64,000 bases of DNA, from contig NZ_CP012070.1 in the NCBI RefSeq assembly GCF_001189535.1, forward strand, positions 1,054,001 through 1,118,000, given 5' to 3'. The notes under the pieces were generated by a model. The model saw only the letters and a program-made list of their open reading frames with translations, was not told the DNA's origin and ran no database searches. Positions 1 through 7,612 of this stretch are shown in pieces (position 1 is the stretch's first letter; each line of letters starts with the position of its first letter). This DNA comes from Arsenicicoccus sp. oral taxon 190 (GTDB taxonomy: Bacteria > Actinomycetota > Actinomycetes > Actinomycetales > Dermatophilaceae). Position numbers and translations under genes: made by a program.

Positions 1-503
1 CCTTGGCCAGAACGTCGTCGATGAGTCCGGTCAGGACGCTGGCGGTCACCGGCCCGGACACGCGGGCGGCGATGCGGGCGGACCTGTCCAGGACGAGTGT
101 CGTCGGGGTGGCAACCGCCTTGCCCTGCAGGGCCAGGATCGGGACGCCGCCGTCGTAGGCCAAGGACGGGTAGGTGATGCGGTGCTGGCGCTGGAAGGAC
201 AGTCCGGTGGCCGGGGTCTCCATCTTGTCCAGCCCGAGGAACCGGACGGGAAGGCGTCGTCGCTGAACGGATTCCCAAGCCTTCTGCAGATCGGCCGACT
301 CGCTGATGCAGGGCGGGCACCACGACCCCCACACGTTCACGACGAGCACCGTCCCGTGCAGGTCTGCGTTGGACCAGGGCCGCCCTTCCAGCGTCGTGCC
401 GGGCGCCGCAGCCCGCCAGCAACGCGGCGCCCCCGACGGCCACCAGGCTGGAGGCCAGCTGCAGCGCGCGGCGTCGAGTCAGCGGGACGGTGTCGCTCAC
501 CAT
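1..503 (-). pseudogene. TlpA-like thioredoxin lipoprotein, frameshifted, 3' end beyond window
   Basis: Two reading frames together make one extracytoplasmic thioredoxin-fold protein. The first, from the ATG at 503, gives a twin-arginine-like start (TRRRALQLA), a hydrophobic stretch and a lipobox (LLAGC). The second, from about 405 down to 1, gives the TlpA body with NVWGSWCPPC and, later, PTTLVLDRSARI. The frames are offset by one base near 395-412 (an extra G in a GC run), so as read the protein is broken by a sequencing error or a real mutation. TlpA/ResA family proteins reduce disulfides outside the membrane, often for cytochrome or metalloprotein maturation. The ATG overlaps the stop of the upstream CDF gene by 7 bases, so it is the third gene of an arsR-cdf-tlpA operon. 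The 3' end lies off the window. Confidence 0.75.
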
Positions 504-1429
504 GAGGTCTGGGCGCAGGCGCTGGAGCCCGCGGGCTCGACCTGCAAGGTGGCGTGCTCGATGCCGAAGCGCTCACGCATGACCGCTGCGGCCTGGGTGA
601 GGATCGTGGCGGAGTTCGCCGAGGGGGCGCCGGCGTGCGGGTCTGCCATGACGAGGTGGGCGGTGGCGACGTTCATCCCGGAGGTGAGCGTCCACACGTG
701 CAGGTCGTGGACCTCGACCACACCGGAGATCTCCGACAGGGCCTGCTCCGCCTCGTCGGGGTGCATGCCCGCCGGCGCGTGCTGCCCGAGGACGGCCAGC
801 ACCTCGCGGCCGAGCATCACGGCGCGGACGGCCACGAATAGGGCGATCGCCAGGGCCACGACGGTGTCCCACCACGTCTGCCCGGTGGTGCCCACGAGGA
901 TGGCGGCGGCGATGACCCCAACAGATCCGAGGGTGTCGGCCAGGACCTCGAGGTAGGCGCCCTTGACGTTGAGGCTCTCGCTGGCGCCGGCGCGCAGCAG
1001 CACGATGCTGATGAGGTTGATGAGCAGACCGAGGGCTCCGACGACCAGCATCGGGCCGGAGGCGACCTCGGGCTCGGCGCCGATGCGTCCGAGGGCCTCG
1101 ATGCAGATGTAGACGGCCACACCCAGCATGAGCAGCACGGCCAGGCCCGAGGCGAAGACCTCGGCCCGGTAGGAGCCGAACGTGCGTCGCCCGGTGGTGT
1201 CTGCGCGGGTGGCGATGCGGGTCGCGACCAGCGCCGCCCCCAGCGCGACGACGTCGGCCGCCATGTGGCCGGCGTCGCTGATCAGGGCCAGCGACTGGGA
1301 GGTCAGCCCGACGACCAGCTCGACGACGAAGAACGATGCGACCAGCCCGAAGGCCAGCTGCAGGCGCCAGCGGTGGGCGCCGGCGGCAGAGCCGCCCCCG
1401 CCGTGTCCATGCCCGTGTCCGTGGCTCAT
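497..1429 (-). CDS. Cation diffusion facilitator (CzcD/ZitB-like metal exporter)
   Basis: A 310-residue membrane transporter that exports Zn2+ or similar divalent cations by proton antiport. It starts with a His-Gly rich tail (MSHGHGHGHGGGG). About six membrane segments follow. The metal site of the CDF family is visible as D52, H55 and D59 (LISDAGHMAAD) in the second segment and a matching LADTLGS motif in the fifth. The C-terminal cytoplasmic domain carries VVEVHDLHVWTL, typical of the CDF regulatory domain. Length is normal. The start overlaps the upstream ArsR-type gene by 4 bases (ATGA), so expression is probably coupled to and controlled by that repressor. The metal is not certain; zinc or cadmium is the family default. 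Confidence 0.9.
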   Translation of the reverse strand: MSHGHGHGHGGGGSAAGAHRWRLQLAFGLVASFFVVELVVGLTSQSLALISDAGHMAADVVALGAALVATRIATRADTTGRRTFGSYRAEVFASGLAVLLMLGVAVYICIEALGRIGAEPEVASGPMLVVGALGLLINLISIVLLRAGASESLNVKGAYLEVLADTLGSVGVIAAAILVGTTGQTWWDTVVALAIALFVAVRAVMLGREVLAVLGQHAPAGMHPDEAEQALSEISGVVEVHDLHVWTLTSGMNVATAHLVMADPHAGAPSANSATILTQAAAVMRERFGIEHATLQVEPAGSSACAQTSW

Positions 1430-1917
1430 GCGCTTGCTCCCGTTCGCGTGGAAGCGGCGCGCCGCGTAGAGACGCGAGAGGTCACCGACTGAGCGGTGGT
1501 GGGCTCCACGTGCTCGACCGGAGCAGGCTGGGTCGCGGTGTGCTCGTGGGTCATGTGCTCACGCGTCAGGTCCAAGAGCATCCGCACGTGCGCGTCCGCG
1601 AGGCGGTAGTACATGAGGCGTCCGTCACGGCGGGCGGTGACGACCTGCGACGCGCGCAGCAGGCGCAGCGACTGCGACACCGTCGTCTCTGCGACAACGG
1701 TGGCTGCGGCGAGGTCACACACGCACAGCTCGCCGGCCTCCAGCAGGGCGTAGAGCAGCTTGGCCCGGGTCGGGTCCCCGAGCAGCTTGAACACGGCCGA
1801 CACCTGGACCAGGTCGTTCTCGGGCAGGGCGCGGGCCCGGACGTGGCGCACCGTCTCCGGGTGGACGCAGTGGTCGGTGCAGGCATCGATCACGAGGACC
1901 GCTTCATCTGAACGCAT
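1426..1917 (-). CDS. ArsR/SmtB-family metal-responsive repressor
   Basis: A 163-residue winged-helix repressor. The alpha-3 metal motif ELCVCDLA (C65, C67) is clear, and N-terminal cysteines C13 and C17 (DACTDHC) could complete an alpha-3N site as in CadC-type Cd/Pb/Zn sensors. The recognition helix region ETTVSQSLRLLR and the wing with RRDGRLMYY are typical. The last ~35 residues are a low-complexity tail rich in Thr/Arg/Ala beyond the usual family length. It is the first gene of the operon with the CDF exporter and the TlpA-like protein. The ATG at 1917 lies inside its own putative operator, just downstream of a good -10 box, so the mRNA may be leaderless. A GTG at 1893 is an alternative start. 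Confidence 0.88.
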   Translation of the reverse strand: MRSDEAVLVIDACTDHCVHPETVRHVRARALPENDLVQVSAVFKLLGDPTRAKLLYALLEAGELCVCDLAAATVVAETTVSQSLRLLRASQVVTARRDGRLMYYRLADAHVRMLLDLTREHMTHEHTATQPAPVEHVEPTTAQSVTSRVSTRRAASTRTGASA

Positions 1918-1929
1918 GCTCAGATGTTA
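1906..1929 (-). promoter_or_regulatory. Promoter/operator of the arsR-cdf operon
   Basis: An imperfect palindrome ATCTGA-N8-TCAGAT (1906-1925) covers the start codon of the ArsR gene, the usual form of an ArsR/SmtB operator. On the minus strand a -10 hexamer TAACAT (1929-1924) ends six bases before the A of the ATG, placing transcription start at or next to the start codon. Metal-free repressor bound here would block the polymerase. The -35 element is weak. Confidence 0.6.
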
Positions 1930-2051
1930 CGGTACGCGCAATGCGTTGTGGACCGCCCGTCCGAACCGGGTGCACGCGCCAGCACGACAACTCACACGAC
2001 CGCCCTGCCGGTGCCGCGACGGTGCCGCGCGGGCCCCTGCCTGGAGGTCCC

Positions 2052-2696
2052 ATGCCTGCTACCCCGCACAACCGCGGCGCTGACCGCGAGGAGCGCCGCC
2101 ACCGAGCCGCCACGATGGCCGCCGCGCAGAAAGCTCAGGAACGACGCCGCTCGGTCCTGCTCTGGGGTGGTGTCGCCACGGTCATCGTCGCCATGGTGGC
2201 CGCCGTCGGCATCGTCGTGCTCAAGGAGCGCGCCGACCGTCCGACGCTCGACGCGGTCCGCTCCTACACCGTCAGCCAGGGCCACGTCAGCACTCCCGTC
2301 GCCTACGCGCAGACCCCGCCGGCCGGTGGCGAGCATGCCCCCGTGTGGCTCAACTGCGGCACGTACACCAAGCCGGTGCCCAATGAGAACGCCGTGCACT
2401 CCATGGAGCACGGCGCGGTCTGGGTGACCTACCGCGAGGGCCTGCCGGCCGACCAGGTCAAGAAGCTGACAGCGGCGCTGCCCGACACCTACATCGTCCT
2501 GTCGCCGTACAAGGGCCTGACCGCTCCCGTCGTCGCCTCGGCGTGGGGCAAGCAGCTGACCCTCGACAGCGCCGCCGACCCGCGCCTGGCCGAGTTCGTC
2601 AAGGTCTACCGCCAAGGGCCCCAGACCCCGGAGCCGGGCGCAACATGCACCGGCGGGACCGACGGAACCGGCGCTCCCGTCCCGCAGGGGATGTGA
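2052..2696 (+). CDS. DUF3105 membrane-anchored protein
   Basis: About 214 residues. A short basic N-terminus with a coiled stretch (AQKAQERRRS) leads to one membrane segment (VATVIVAMVAAVGIVVL, ~residues 37-54) and an extracytoplasmic domain with WLNCGTY, HSMEHGAVWVTY and the ending typical of DUF3105. The molecular role of this family is unknown. The chosen ATG has GGAGG at 2043-2047; the frame is open further upstream, but without a ribosome site and inside the divergent promoter region. It is followed within 3 bases by a DUF305 gene. The pair commonly sits beside metal or copper genes in actinobacteria, here opposite the ArsR-CDF operon. Confidence 0.8.
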   Translation: MPATPHNRGADREERRHRAATMAAAQKAQERRRSVLLWGGVATVIVAMVAAVGIVVLKERADRPTLDAVRSYTVSQGHVSTPVAYAQTPPAGGEHAPVWLNCGTYTKPVPNENAVHSMEHGAVWVTYREGLPADQVKKLTAALPDTYIVLSPYKGLTAPVVASAWGKQLTLDSAADPRLAEFVKVYRQGPQTPEPGATCTGGTDGTGAPVPQGM

Positions 2697-2698
2697 CG

Positions 2699-3514
2699 GT
2701 GACCAAGGACGCCGACACCGGTTATCTCTCGACCGGGACTCCCGAGGATGCGAGCGGCTCTCGCGCGCCGACCCTGCGCGTCCTGACGGGACGGGTCGCG
2801 CTCGTGGGGGCCGTGCTCGTGACCGTGTTCGTAGCCTTGGCCGGGTTCGCCGGCTACCAGCTCGGTCGCGCCGGCGACGCCCCCCGGGAGGGCGGCGCCG
2901 ATGTCGGCTTCGCCCGTGACATGCAGGCCCACCACAACCAGGCCGTGCAGATGGCTCTCATCATCCGCGACAAGACCGCCGATCCGACCCTGCGCGCGGT
3001 CGCGTACGACATCGCCACGAGCCAGTCCCAGCAGGCCGGGCAGATGTACGGCTGGCTGGCCCACTGGGGGCTGCCGGCGACCTCCCCGGACCGCCCCATG
3101 GCGTGGATGACCGCTGAGCACCACCAGCCAGAGGACGGCCCCTCGCAAGACCCGACCAGCGGCAGCGATCGTCCTAGCGGCACGACGAGCACGCCGGAAC
3201 CGTCCGCCACCCATGCCGGAATGCCGGGGATGCGCGACAGCGCCAGCTCGAGCACCCCGAACGAGACAGCTGCGGGAGCCATGGGCATGGCCACACCGGC
3301 GCAGCTGCAATCCCTGCAGCAGGCCACGGGCGTGGAGGCCGAACGCCAGTTCCTCACCATGATGATCGCCCACCACAGAGGCGGCGTGCAGATGGCACAG
3401 GCCGCTCTCCGGTTGGCGACAGAGCCCGAGGTCCTGACGCTCGCCCGCGCGATCGACACGGCACAGACCGCCGAGATCAAGCAGCTGCAGCAACTCCTGG
3501 AGGCACGCCGGTGA
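2699..3514 (+). CDS. DUF305 family protein (ferritin-like metal/copper-associated)
   Basis: About 271 residues. One N-terminal membrane anchor (VALVGAVLVTVFVALAGFAGY) precedes two DUF305 signature halves: FARDMQAHHNQAVQM and FLTMMIAHHRGGVQMA. They form a four-helix ferritin-like fold, with His-His and Met residues suited to metal binding. A Ser/Thr/Pro-rich, Met/His-dotted linker (~residues 140-200) separates the halves. The start is a GTG; 2699 is preferred over 2693 because AGGGG at 2686-2690 then sits at a normal distance. It probably forms an operon with the DUF3105 gene. DUF305 proteins are often induced with copper or other metal stress; the exact function is not established. Confidence 0.8.
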   Translation: MTKDADTGYLSTGTPEDASGSRAPTLRVLTGRVALVGAVLVTVFVALAGFAGYQLGRAGDAPREGGADVGFARDMQAHHNQAVQMALIIRDKTADPTLRAVAYDIATSQSQQAGQMYGWLAHWGLPATSPDRPMAWMTAEHHQPEDGPSQDPTSGSDRPSGTTSTPEPSATHAGMPGMRDSASSSTPNETAAGAMGMATPAQLQSLQQATGVEAERQFLTMMIAHHRGGVQMAQAALRLATEPEVLTLARAIDTAQTAEIKQLQQLLEARR

Positions 3515-3994
3515 TGGCCCGTCCAACAGCATCTGGTTCGCCCTGGCCGGGTTCGTTCTCGCAGCGCTCGTCGTCGTGGTCGTCGAGCTGAGAGCTCGAC
3601 GACGTGAGCGTCACACCCGAGGCGCCGACTGGAGCGGGCCGGAACCGCCGCAGCACCCAGAGCCCCGAACGCAGACTCGCGTATGCCGTCCGCCCCCTTC
3701 GCGAGGCTGCGCACCTGCGCGGCGGTGGCCGCCACCGGCGTCTCGATCGCCGCCGGGTCGCCCGGCCGGCCGGTCCTGCCGGGACCGGGGACAGGAAGAG
3801 GCCACCCGTGACTGGATGGTGGGCCGGGTTCGGGAAGGTGGCAGGGCACCTGGCCCCACGCTAGGCCGGGACCGCGGCGGACGGCATACGTCCTCGGTGA
3901 TCTCGTGAGACGGTGCAGGGAGCTGACCGGTGAACCGGAGTCGGCTCGCGGGCGTCTCCGACCCTGGGAGCACCAGTGAGGAGGTGGCGGCGGC
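3515..3994 (+). other. Gene-poor stretch between DUF305 and the sigma-factor remnant
   Basis: No convincing complete gene. At 3525-3600 one plus-strand frame encodes a single membrane segment (WFALAGFVLAALVVVVVEL) followed by a basic tail, but it has no start codon in frame; it may be the remains of a small membrane protein whose start was lost by frameshift. One copy each of the GTATGNCG word (3681) and its reverse (3882) lie here. The rest is G+C-rich sequence without clear signals. Confidence 0.4.
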
Positions 3995-4485
3995 ATGCCG
4001 CTCGACGACGACGCGGCCGCGGAGATCTACCGCGAGCACGGGCCGATGCTGCGGCGGGTCGTCTTGGCGTGCCACGAGCGACGCCAACCGCGTCGACGAC
4101 ACATCGTCCAGGAGGTCATCCTGCGCGTCTGGAAGCAGGCGCCGGAGGCCGAGAACCTGCGCGCCTACCTCATCACCACCGCCCGCCACCTCATCGTCGA
4201 CCAGTACCGCGCCGCCGGCCGCCGTCCGCAGCAGGCGCAGCTCGTCGAGGTCGCCGAGCAGGACTTCGCCCTCGACCGGGCGCTGGACCAGGTGCTCGTC
4301 GAAGAGGCCCTCGGCCGGCTGCAGGCCAACCATCGTGAGATCGAGCGCTGCCTCTACTACGAGCGGCTCACGCCGCCGAGACCTCCGTGCGGGTCGGGGT
4401 GCCGGAGGGCACCGTGAAGTCTCGCGCCTACTACGCCGTGCGCAACCTGCGCGTCATCCTCGACGAGATGGGAGTGACCCGATGA
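3995..4485 (+). pseudogene. ECF sigma factor (SigK-like), broken by frameshifts
   Basis: The start (ATG 3995, preceded by GAGG) reads AAEIYREHGPMLRRVV, a normal sigma-2 opening, and IVQEVILRVWKQAPEAENL continues the domain. Between them the frame is wrong for about 12 codons: the expected ATSDANRVDD is encoded one frame over (about 4070-4100), so two compensating indels separate the halves. A third single-base shift at about 4372 moves the sigma-4 helix-turn-helix (AETSVRVGVPEGTVKSRAYY) into another frame, which runs to a TGA at 4483-4485. ECF factors direct RNA polymerase to stress promoters. The stop overlaps the start of the downstream anti-sigma gene (ATGA), the usual coupling. Sequencing error cannot be excluded, but neighbouring remnants favour decay. 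Confidence 0.75.
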
Positions 4486-5174
4486 ACCCCGCATCGGACG
4501 ACCTGCACGTGCTGCTCGGCGCGTACGTGCTCGGTGGCCTGTCCGACGAGGACCACCGCGCCTACAGCGAGCACCTGCGCACGTGCGGACCGTGCCAGAC
4601 GGAGCTCGGCCAGGTGTCCGGGCTGCCCCGACTGCTCGACCTGGCCGGACCCGAGGGCGGTCCCCACCTGTCCGACGGCCCCGCCGCCGCGCCGACCCCG
4701 CTCATGACCGAGCCCGACGACGAGCGCGTCACGAGCCTGCTCGGCGAGGTCGCCCGCCGTCGACGCCGCCGGCGGACGTGGCTCTCGGGCCTCGCGGCCG
4801 CGGCGGCCGCCGTGTTCTTCGCCGGCGGCGCGTGGCTCGGGCCGAAGCTGACCGAGGCGACCACCCCGACCCCGCCGACGACGCACGTGGCCGCGGCCGC
4901 GGTGCCGGGCAGCTCGGTGCGCGTCGACATCGCGCTCGTGACCCGCGGCTGGGGCACCCAGCTCGACATCGACTGCGAGGACATGCCCAAGACCGGCGCC
5001 CTGGTCCTCTGGGTCATCGACGGCAAGGGTCACGCAACGGCCGCCGCGTCGTGGCGCGCGACGGCGACGGGCTACTCCAAGGTGACCGGCGCGACGGCGT
5101 TGCGGCCCAACGAAATCCAGGCGCTGGAGGTCCGCACCGACACGGGGAAGGTGCTCGCCTCGGCCAAGACGTGA
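4482..5174 (+). CDS. Anti-sigma factor, RskA-like with zinc-finger domain
   Basis: A 230-residue membrane-anchored anti-sigma factor. The N-terminal cytoplasmic domain carries the ZAS-type motif H-x3-C-x2-C (EHLRTCGPCQ). A basic RRRRRRRTW stretch then leads to one membrane segment (LSGLAAAAAAVFFAGGAWLG, ~residues 101-120). The outer domain contains VALVTRGWGTQLDIDCEDMP and GALVLWVIDGKG, as in the C-terminal RskA domain. It would hold the cognate ECF sigma factor inactive until an envelope signal triggers proteolysis. Its sigma gene directly upstream is frameshifted, so this protein may now be an orphan. Confidence 0.8.
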   Translation: MNPASDDLHVLLGAYVLGGLSDEDHRAYSEHLRTCGPCQTELGQVSGLPRLLDLAGPEGGPHLSDGPAAAPTPLMTEPDDERVTSLLGEVARRRRRRRTWLSGLAAAAAAVFFAGGAWLGPKLTEATTPTPPTTHVAAAAVPGSSVRVDIALVTRGWGTQLDIDCEDMPKTGALVLWVIDGKGHATAAASWRATATGYSKVTGATALRPNEIQALEVRTDTGKVLASAKT

Positions 5175-5184
5175 CGGTCCGGCC

Positions 5185-5727
5185 GCATGGTCAGAGGCCG
5201 GTCCGAGGCCGGTGGGCAGTTGCGTCCGTGGCGGCGTGACGCTGACCTTGCGTCCGTCGAAGGTGACCTCGCTGAGCCACATCGTGCGGCCGAGGACCTC
5301 CGAGCCGACCGAGTCGGGCGCCCGCGCGTGGTAGACCATGAGCACCCGGCCGTCCTTGGGTCTCGAGCATCGCGCAGTGCCCCTGACCGGCCGCGACGTC
5401 GGTGCTCGTCAGGACCGGTTCGGGGTCCTTCGTGAACGGTCCGGTCGGCGACGACGCGGTGGCGTGTCCCACCGCGTACGCGTCGCTGCCGTAGTCGTTG
5501 GCCGAGTAGAAGAGGTGGAAGCTGCGTCGCGCCCGCGGGCGAAGGCCGCCTCGACGAGCCGCCCCTCCCACAGGAGGTCCTGTCGCAGCAGGCGTTTCGG
5601 CTCTCCTTCGAGGCGAAGGCCGTCGGCCGAGAGGCGCTGCACCGAGATCCACGTGTCCTTGCCGACGGCGTTGCCGTCGTTCTTCCAGTAGAGGTAGGCC
5701 GTGCCGTCCGTCGCGACGAAGGGCGCC
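5185..5727 (-). pseudogene. Glycoside hydrolase family 43 remnant
   Basis: Three minus-strand frames join into one GH43-type (arabinanase/xylosidase beta-propeller) segment: SAPFVATDGTAYLYWKND and RLLRQDLLWEGRLVEAAF; then SFHLFYSANDYGSDAYAVGH and AGQGHCAMLET; then VLMVYHARAPDSVGSEVLG. Single-base shifts near 5525 and 5360 separate them. The 5' part is missing: the coding sequence begins at the terminator of the neighbouring gene. The 3' end runs into the anti-sigma gene. Enzymes of this family cleave arabinan or xylan side chains. This is a fragment about 180 codons long, clearly inactive, and hints that a plant-polysaccharide locus once lay here. Confidence 0.75.
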
Positions 5728-5760
5728 GAACGCCCCCGAGCCAGCTCGGGGGCGTTCGGC
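5725..5760 (-). terminator. Strong hairpin terminator after the DUF6328 gene
   Basis: A perfect 17-bp inverted repeat (arms 5725-5741 and 5744-5760, core CGAACGCCCCCGAG) with a two-base centre, five bases beyond the stop of the leftward DUF6328 gene. No clear T-tract follows, as is common in high-G+C actinobacteria. Confidence 0.75.
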
Positions 5761-5765
5761 ATTCC

Positions 5766-6260
5766 TCAGGCCTCGGCGTCCTCACGCCGCCGCCGACGCC
5801 GTTGTGACGCGGGGAGCAGCACCCACAGGGTGAAGGCGAGGACCGTCAGGCCGCCACCGAGCCAGAACGCGGTCGATTGCGAGAGCAGCACGTCGAGGAC
5901 CAGGACGACGCCTCCGATGATGCCGACGCCGAGGAAGAAGAGGCCGGTCCTGATGAGCGTGTCGGTGTGCCGCACGACGAAGTCCTTGAGCCCCTCCCGG
6001 AAGAGCATCCGGTGCATCGCGACGGGTGCCATGAACACGAGGGTGCTGACGGCGACGGCGAGCAGGGTGACGACGTAGATCGACCGCTGGAGGTCGGTCA
6101 GCGTCGTAAACCGCTGCTGGAAGGGGATCGTGAGCAGGAACGCGAAGAGGATCTGGACGCCCGCCTGGGCGATGCGTAGCTCCTGGAGCTGATCGGCGAA
6201 GTTGCGGTCGAGCCGTTCGGCCTCGGTCTCGTCCCGTGTGGAGGGCTGCGAGTCGCTCAT
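5766..6260 (-). CDS. DUF6328 family integral membrane protein
   Basis: 164 residues. An acidic, helix-prone N-terminus (ETEAERLDRNFADQLQELR) is followed by four predicted membrane segments (about 33-50, 63-85, 106-127 and 131-150) and a strongly basic C-terminal tail (RRRRRR). The QELRIAQAGVQILFAFLL block and the HRMLFR loop are typical of DUF6328. No molecular function is known for the family. The gene is intact among decayed neighbours: a GH43 remnant downstream and an uppP remnant immediately upstream. A strong hairpin terminator follows it. No obvious ribosome site precedes the ATG. Confidence 0.8.
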   Translation of the reverse strand: MSDSQPSTRDETEAERLDRNFADQLQELRIAQAGVQILFAFLLTIPFQQRFTTLTDLQRSIYVVTLLAVAVSTLVFMAPVAMHRMLFREGLKDFVVRHTDTLIRTGLFFLGVGIIGGVVLVLDVLLSQSTAFWLGGGLTVLAFTLWVLLPASQRRRRRREDAEA

Positions 6261-6263
6261 GGC

Positions 6264-6623
6264 TCACCTATACCCCGGATCGTCGTCCGGGTGGTCGCGC
6301 GGGCCGCGGCAGTCCGCATCCCCCGGGGAACGGGCTGCGCCCGCGAGGGGAGACGGCCAGCCGGGCCGGGCCTTGGGGGTCCGCCCGCAGGCCCGGGGTC
6401 CACGGGACCGCGTCCAGGTGCGCAGTATGCTCGCGGTGTCGCGGCGGAAGTACAGCAGCACCGCAGACTCGGTGCCGCGCTGGGTGACCACGGTGAACGC
6501 GGCGCCGGGGTTGGGCCACCCGGCGGGGGCTGCCACGACCCGCAGGTGCGCCGTGGAGGAGATGGGCAAGAACTCGGTCAGCCCCTGCACCATGCCCAGG
6601 ACCAGGGCCGCCAGCCAGGTCAT
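6264..6623 (-). pseudogene. uppP: Undecaprenyl-diphosphatase (UppP/BacA) N-terminal remnant
   Basis: From the ATG at 6623 the protein reads MTWLAALVLGMVQGLTEFLP then ISSTAHL and FTVVTQRGTESAVLLYF, the unmistakable first ~70 residues of UppP, which dephosphorylates C55-PP for recycling in peptidoglycan synthesis. Beyond the ILRTWT segment the frame is lost; fragments of the following region appear in a second frame, and the gene ends at the neighbouring DUF6328 start, about 120 codons instead of ~275. Upstream, 6620-6725 in another frame resembles a protein C-terminus (APEATRALVLQLRRTLTAAG) whose TGA overlaps the uppP ATG (ATGA). The remnant therefore came from an operon. A functional uppP must lie elsewhere. 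Confidence 0.8.
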
Positions 6624-6798
6624 CGTGCACCGCCCGCATGGTTGTCGACCCGGGCGTCGTGGCCGGCGGCCGTCAGCGTGCGGCGCAGCTGCAGCACGAG
6701 CGCCCGGGTGGCCTCGGGCGCGTTTGGGGTGGGTGCGCGGCGAGAGGAGCGCGGCTGCCACGGTCGCGCAGGTGTACTCCCGCATCACGGGCGGCGCC

Positions 6799-7008
6799 GT
6801 GACCGATCCGAGCGCACCTGCTCCCGCCGTCCTGGCCGCCTACGAGGACCGTCAGGACCAATCCCGCCGGGTCGCTCACGCCGAGCTCGTCGGCGACCTG
6901 TTCGCCGCCGGCGACGTCGCAGCCTCCGAGGCCGTGGCCCGCCACTGCGGGCTGTTCACCGTTGACCTCGGCCTCGGCGACGTCCTTGAGGAGCAAGTGC
7001 GCTCATGA
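6799..7008 (+). CDS. Small hypothetical protein (accessory cluster, gene 1)
   Basis: About 69 residues from a GTG at 6799; I do not recognise the family. It is hydrophilic, mostly helical and acidic (AAYEDRQDQSRRVAHAELVG), with no signal or membrane segment and one Cys. Its last codons overlap the start of the next gene (ATGA at 7005-7008), so the two are translationally coupled. The start is uncertain: upstream GTG codons exist in frame, and a GAGAGGAG lies at about 6742-6749. It begins a rightward run of small genes ending in an Lsr2-like protein. Confidence 0.5.
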   Translation: MTDPSAPAPAVLAAYEDRQDQSRRVAHAELVGDLFAAGDVAASEAVARHCGLFTVDLGLGDVLEEQVRS

Positions 7009-7322
7009 GCGTCCACACCACCAGCACCCGACCCGGCAGGAGCAGTGCCCTCAGACGCCGCACCATCGCCCCCTACGACTGGACCGTCCTGCTCGTGGTG
7101 GCCCAGACCGGTCCCGCCCCCATCCTCCAGCTCGAGCGCCACATCCTGCTTGACCCTGGCACCGCCCAGCCCCACCTGGACCGACTGCTCGAGCACGACC
7201 TGATCACTGCCACCACCGGCGGCGAGCCCCTCTTCCAGGTCACGCCGTGCGGCCTGGACGTCCTGGGCGACGTGCACGACCTCGACCACCTGCGCGAGCA
7301 CTCCTGCTTCACCGCGGCCTGA
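7005..7322 (+). CDS. Small winged-helix-like hypothetical protein (accessory cluster, gene 2)
   Basis: 105 residues. The middle has the order of a winged helix: TVLLVVAQTGPAPILQLERH, then a recognition-like helix AQPHLDRLLEHDLITATTGG, then a wing-like strand EPLFQVTPCGLDVL. It resembles MarR/PadR-type or plasmid replication-control DNA-binding domains, but no specific family is recognised. A basic N-terminal tail (RPGRSSALRRR) precedes it. Coupled by ATGA to the preceding small gene. A DNA-binding role is inference from pattern only. Confidence 0.6.
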   Translation: MSVHTTSTRPGRSSALRRRTIAPYDWTVLLVVAQTGPAPILQLERHILLDPGTAQPHLDRLLEHDLITATTGGEPLFQVTPCGLDVLGDVHDLDHLREHSCFTAA

Positions 7323-7441
7323 CGGCCCCCGGCGGCACGCGACAGGACCCTTCGCCCGTGTCTGCCAAGACCCCTGGTGGGTGGCGTGGCCCCTGACCGC
7401 CACCCACCAGGCTCCACCCCCACCTGACGCACGAGGACCCC

Positions 7442-7612
7442 ATGGCCCACCACCCCAACACCCACGCCGACCTCCGCTCGACCCCCAGCAGCGCCGCAGC
7501 CACCGACCGCACGCCCACGAGTCCACACCTCCCGCCCTGCTCTCAGCATGGCTTCACGGCCCAAGAGCCGGCGCAGGCACCCCTCCTGCGCGAGCCGCAG
7601 GTCGCGCCGTGA
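7442..7612 (+). CDS. Small Pro/His-rich hypothetical protein (accessory cluster, gene 3)
   Basis: 56 residues, MAHHPNTHADLRSTPSS onwards, with a GAGGA ribosome site at 7433-7437. Low complexity and no recognised domain. Its TGA (7610-7612) overlaps the GTG start of the next gene, which supports it as a real translated element, possibly mainly for coupling. It is too short and biased for a functional guess. Confidence 0.4.
   Translation: MAHHPNTHADLRSTPSSAAATDRTPTSPHLPPCSQHGFTAQEPAQAPLLREPQVAP

Noticed and set aside
1941..2051. Longer N-terminus for the DUF3105 protein
   Set aside because: The upstream in-frame ATG lacks a ribosome site and lies in the divergent promoter region; GGAGG precedes the ATG at 2052.
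2854..3996. Leftward 380-codon frame with a plausible stretch (IETPVAATAAQVRSLAKGAD)
   Set aside because: Mostly antisense to the DUF305 gene. The stretch at 3660-3800 looks mildly protein-like but has no start, no homology I recognise and no neighbours to support it.
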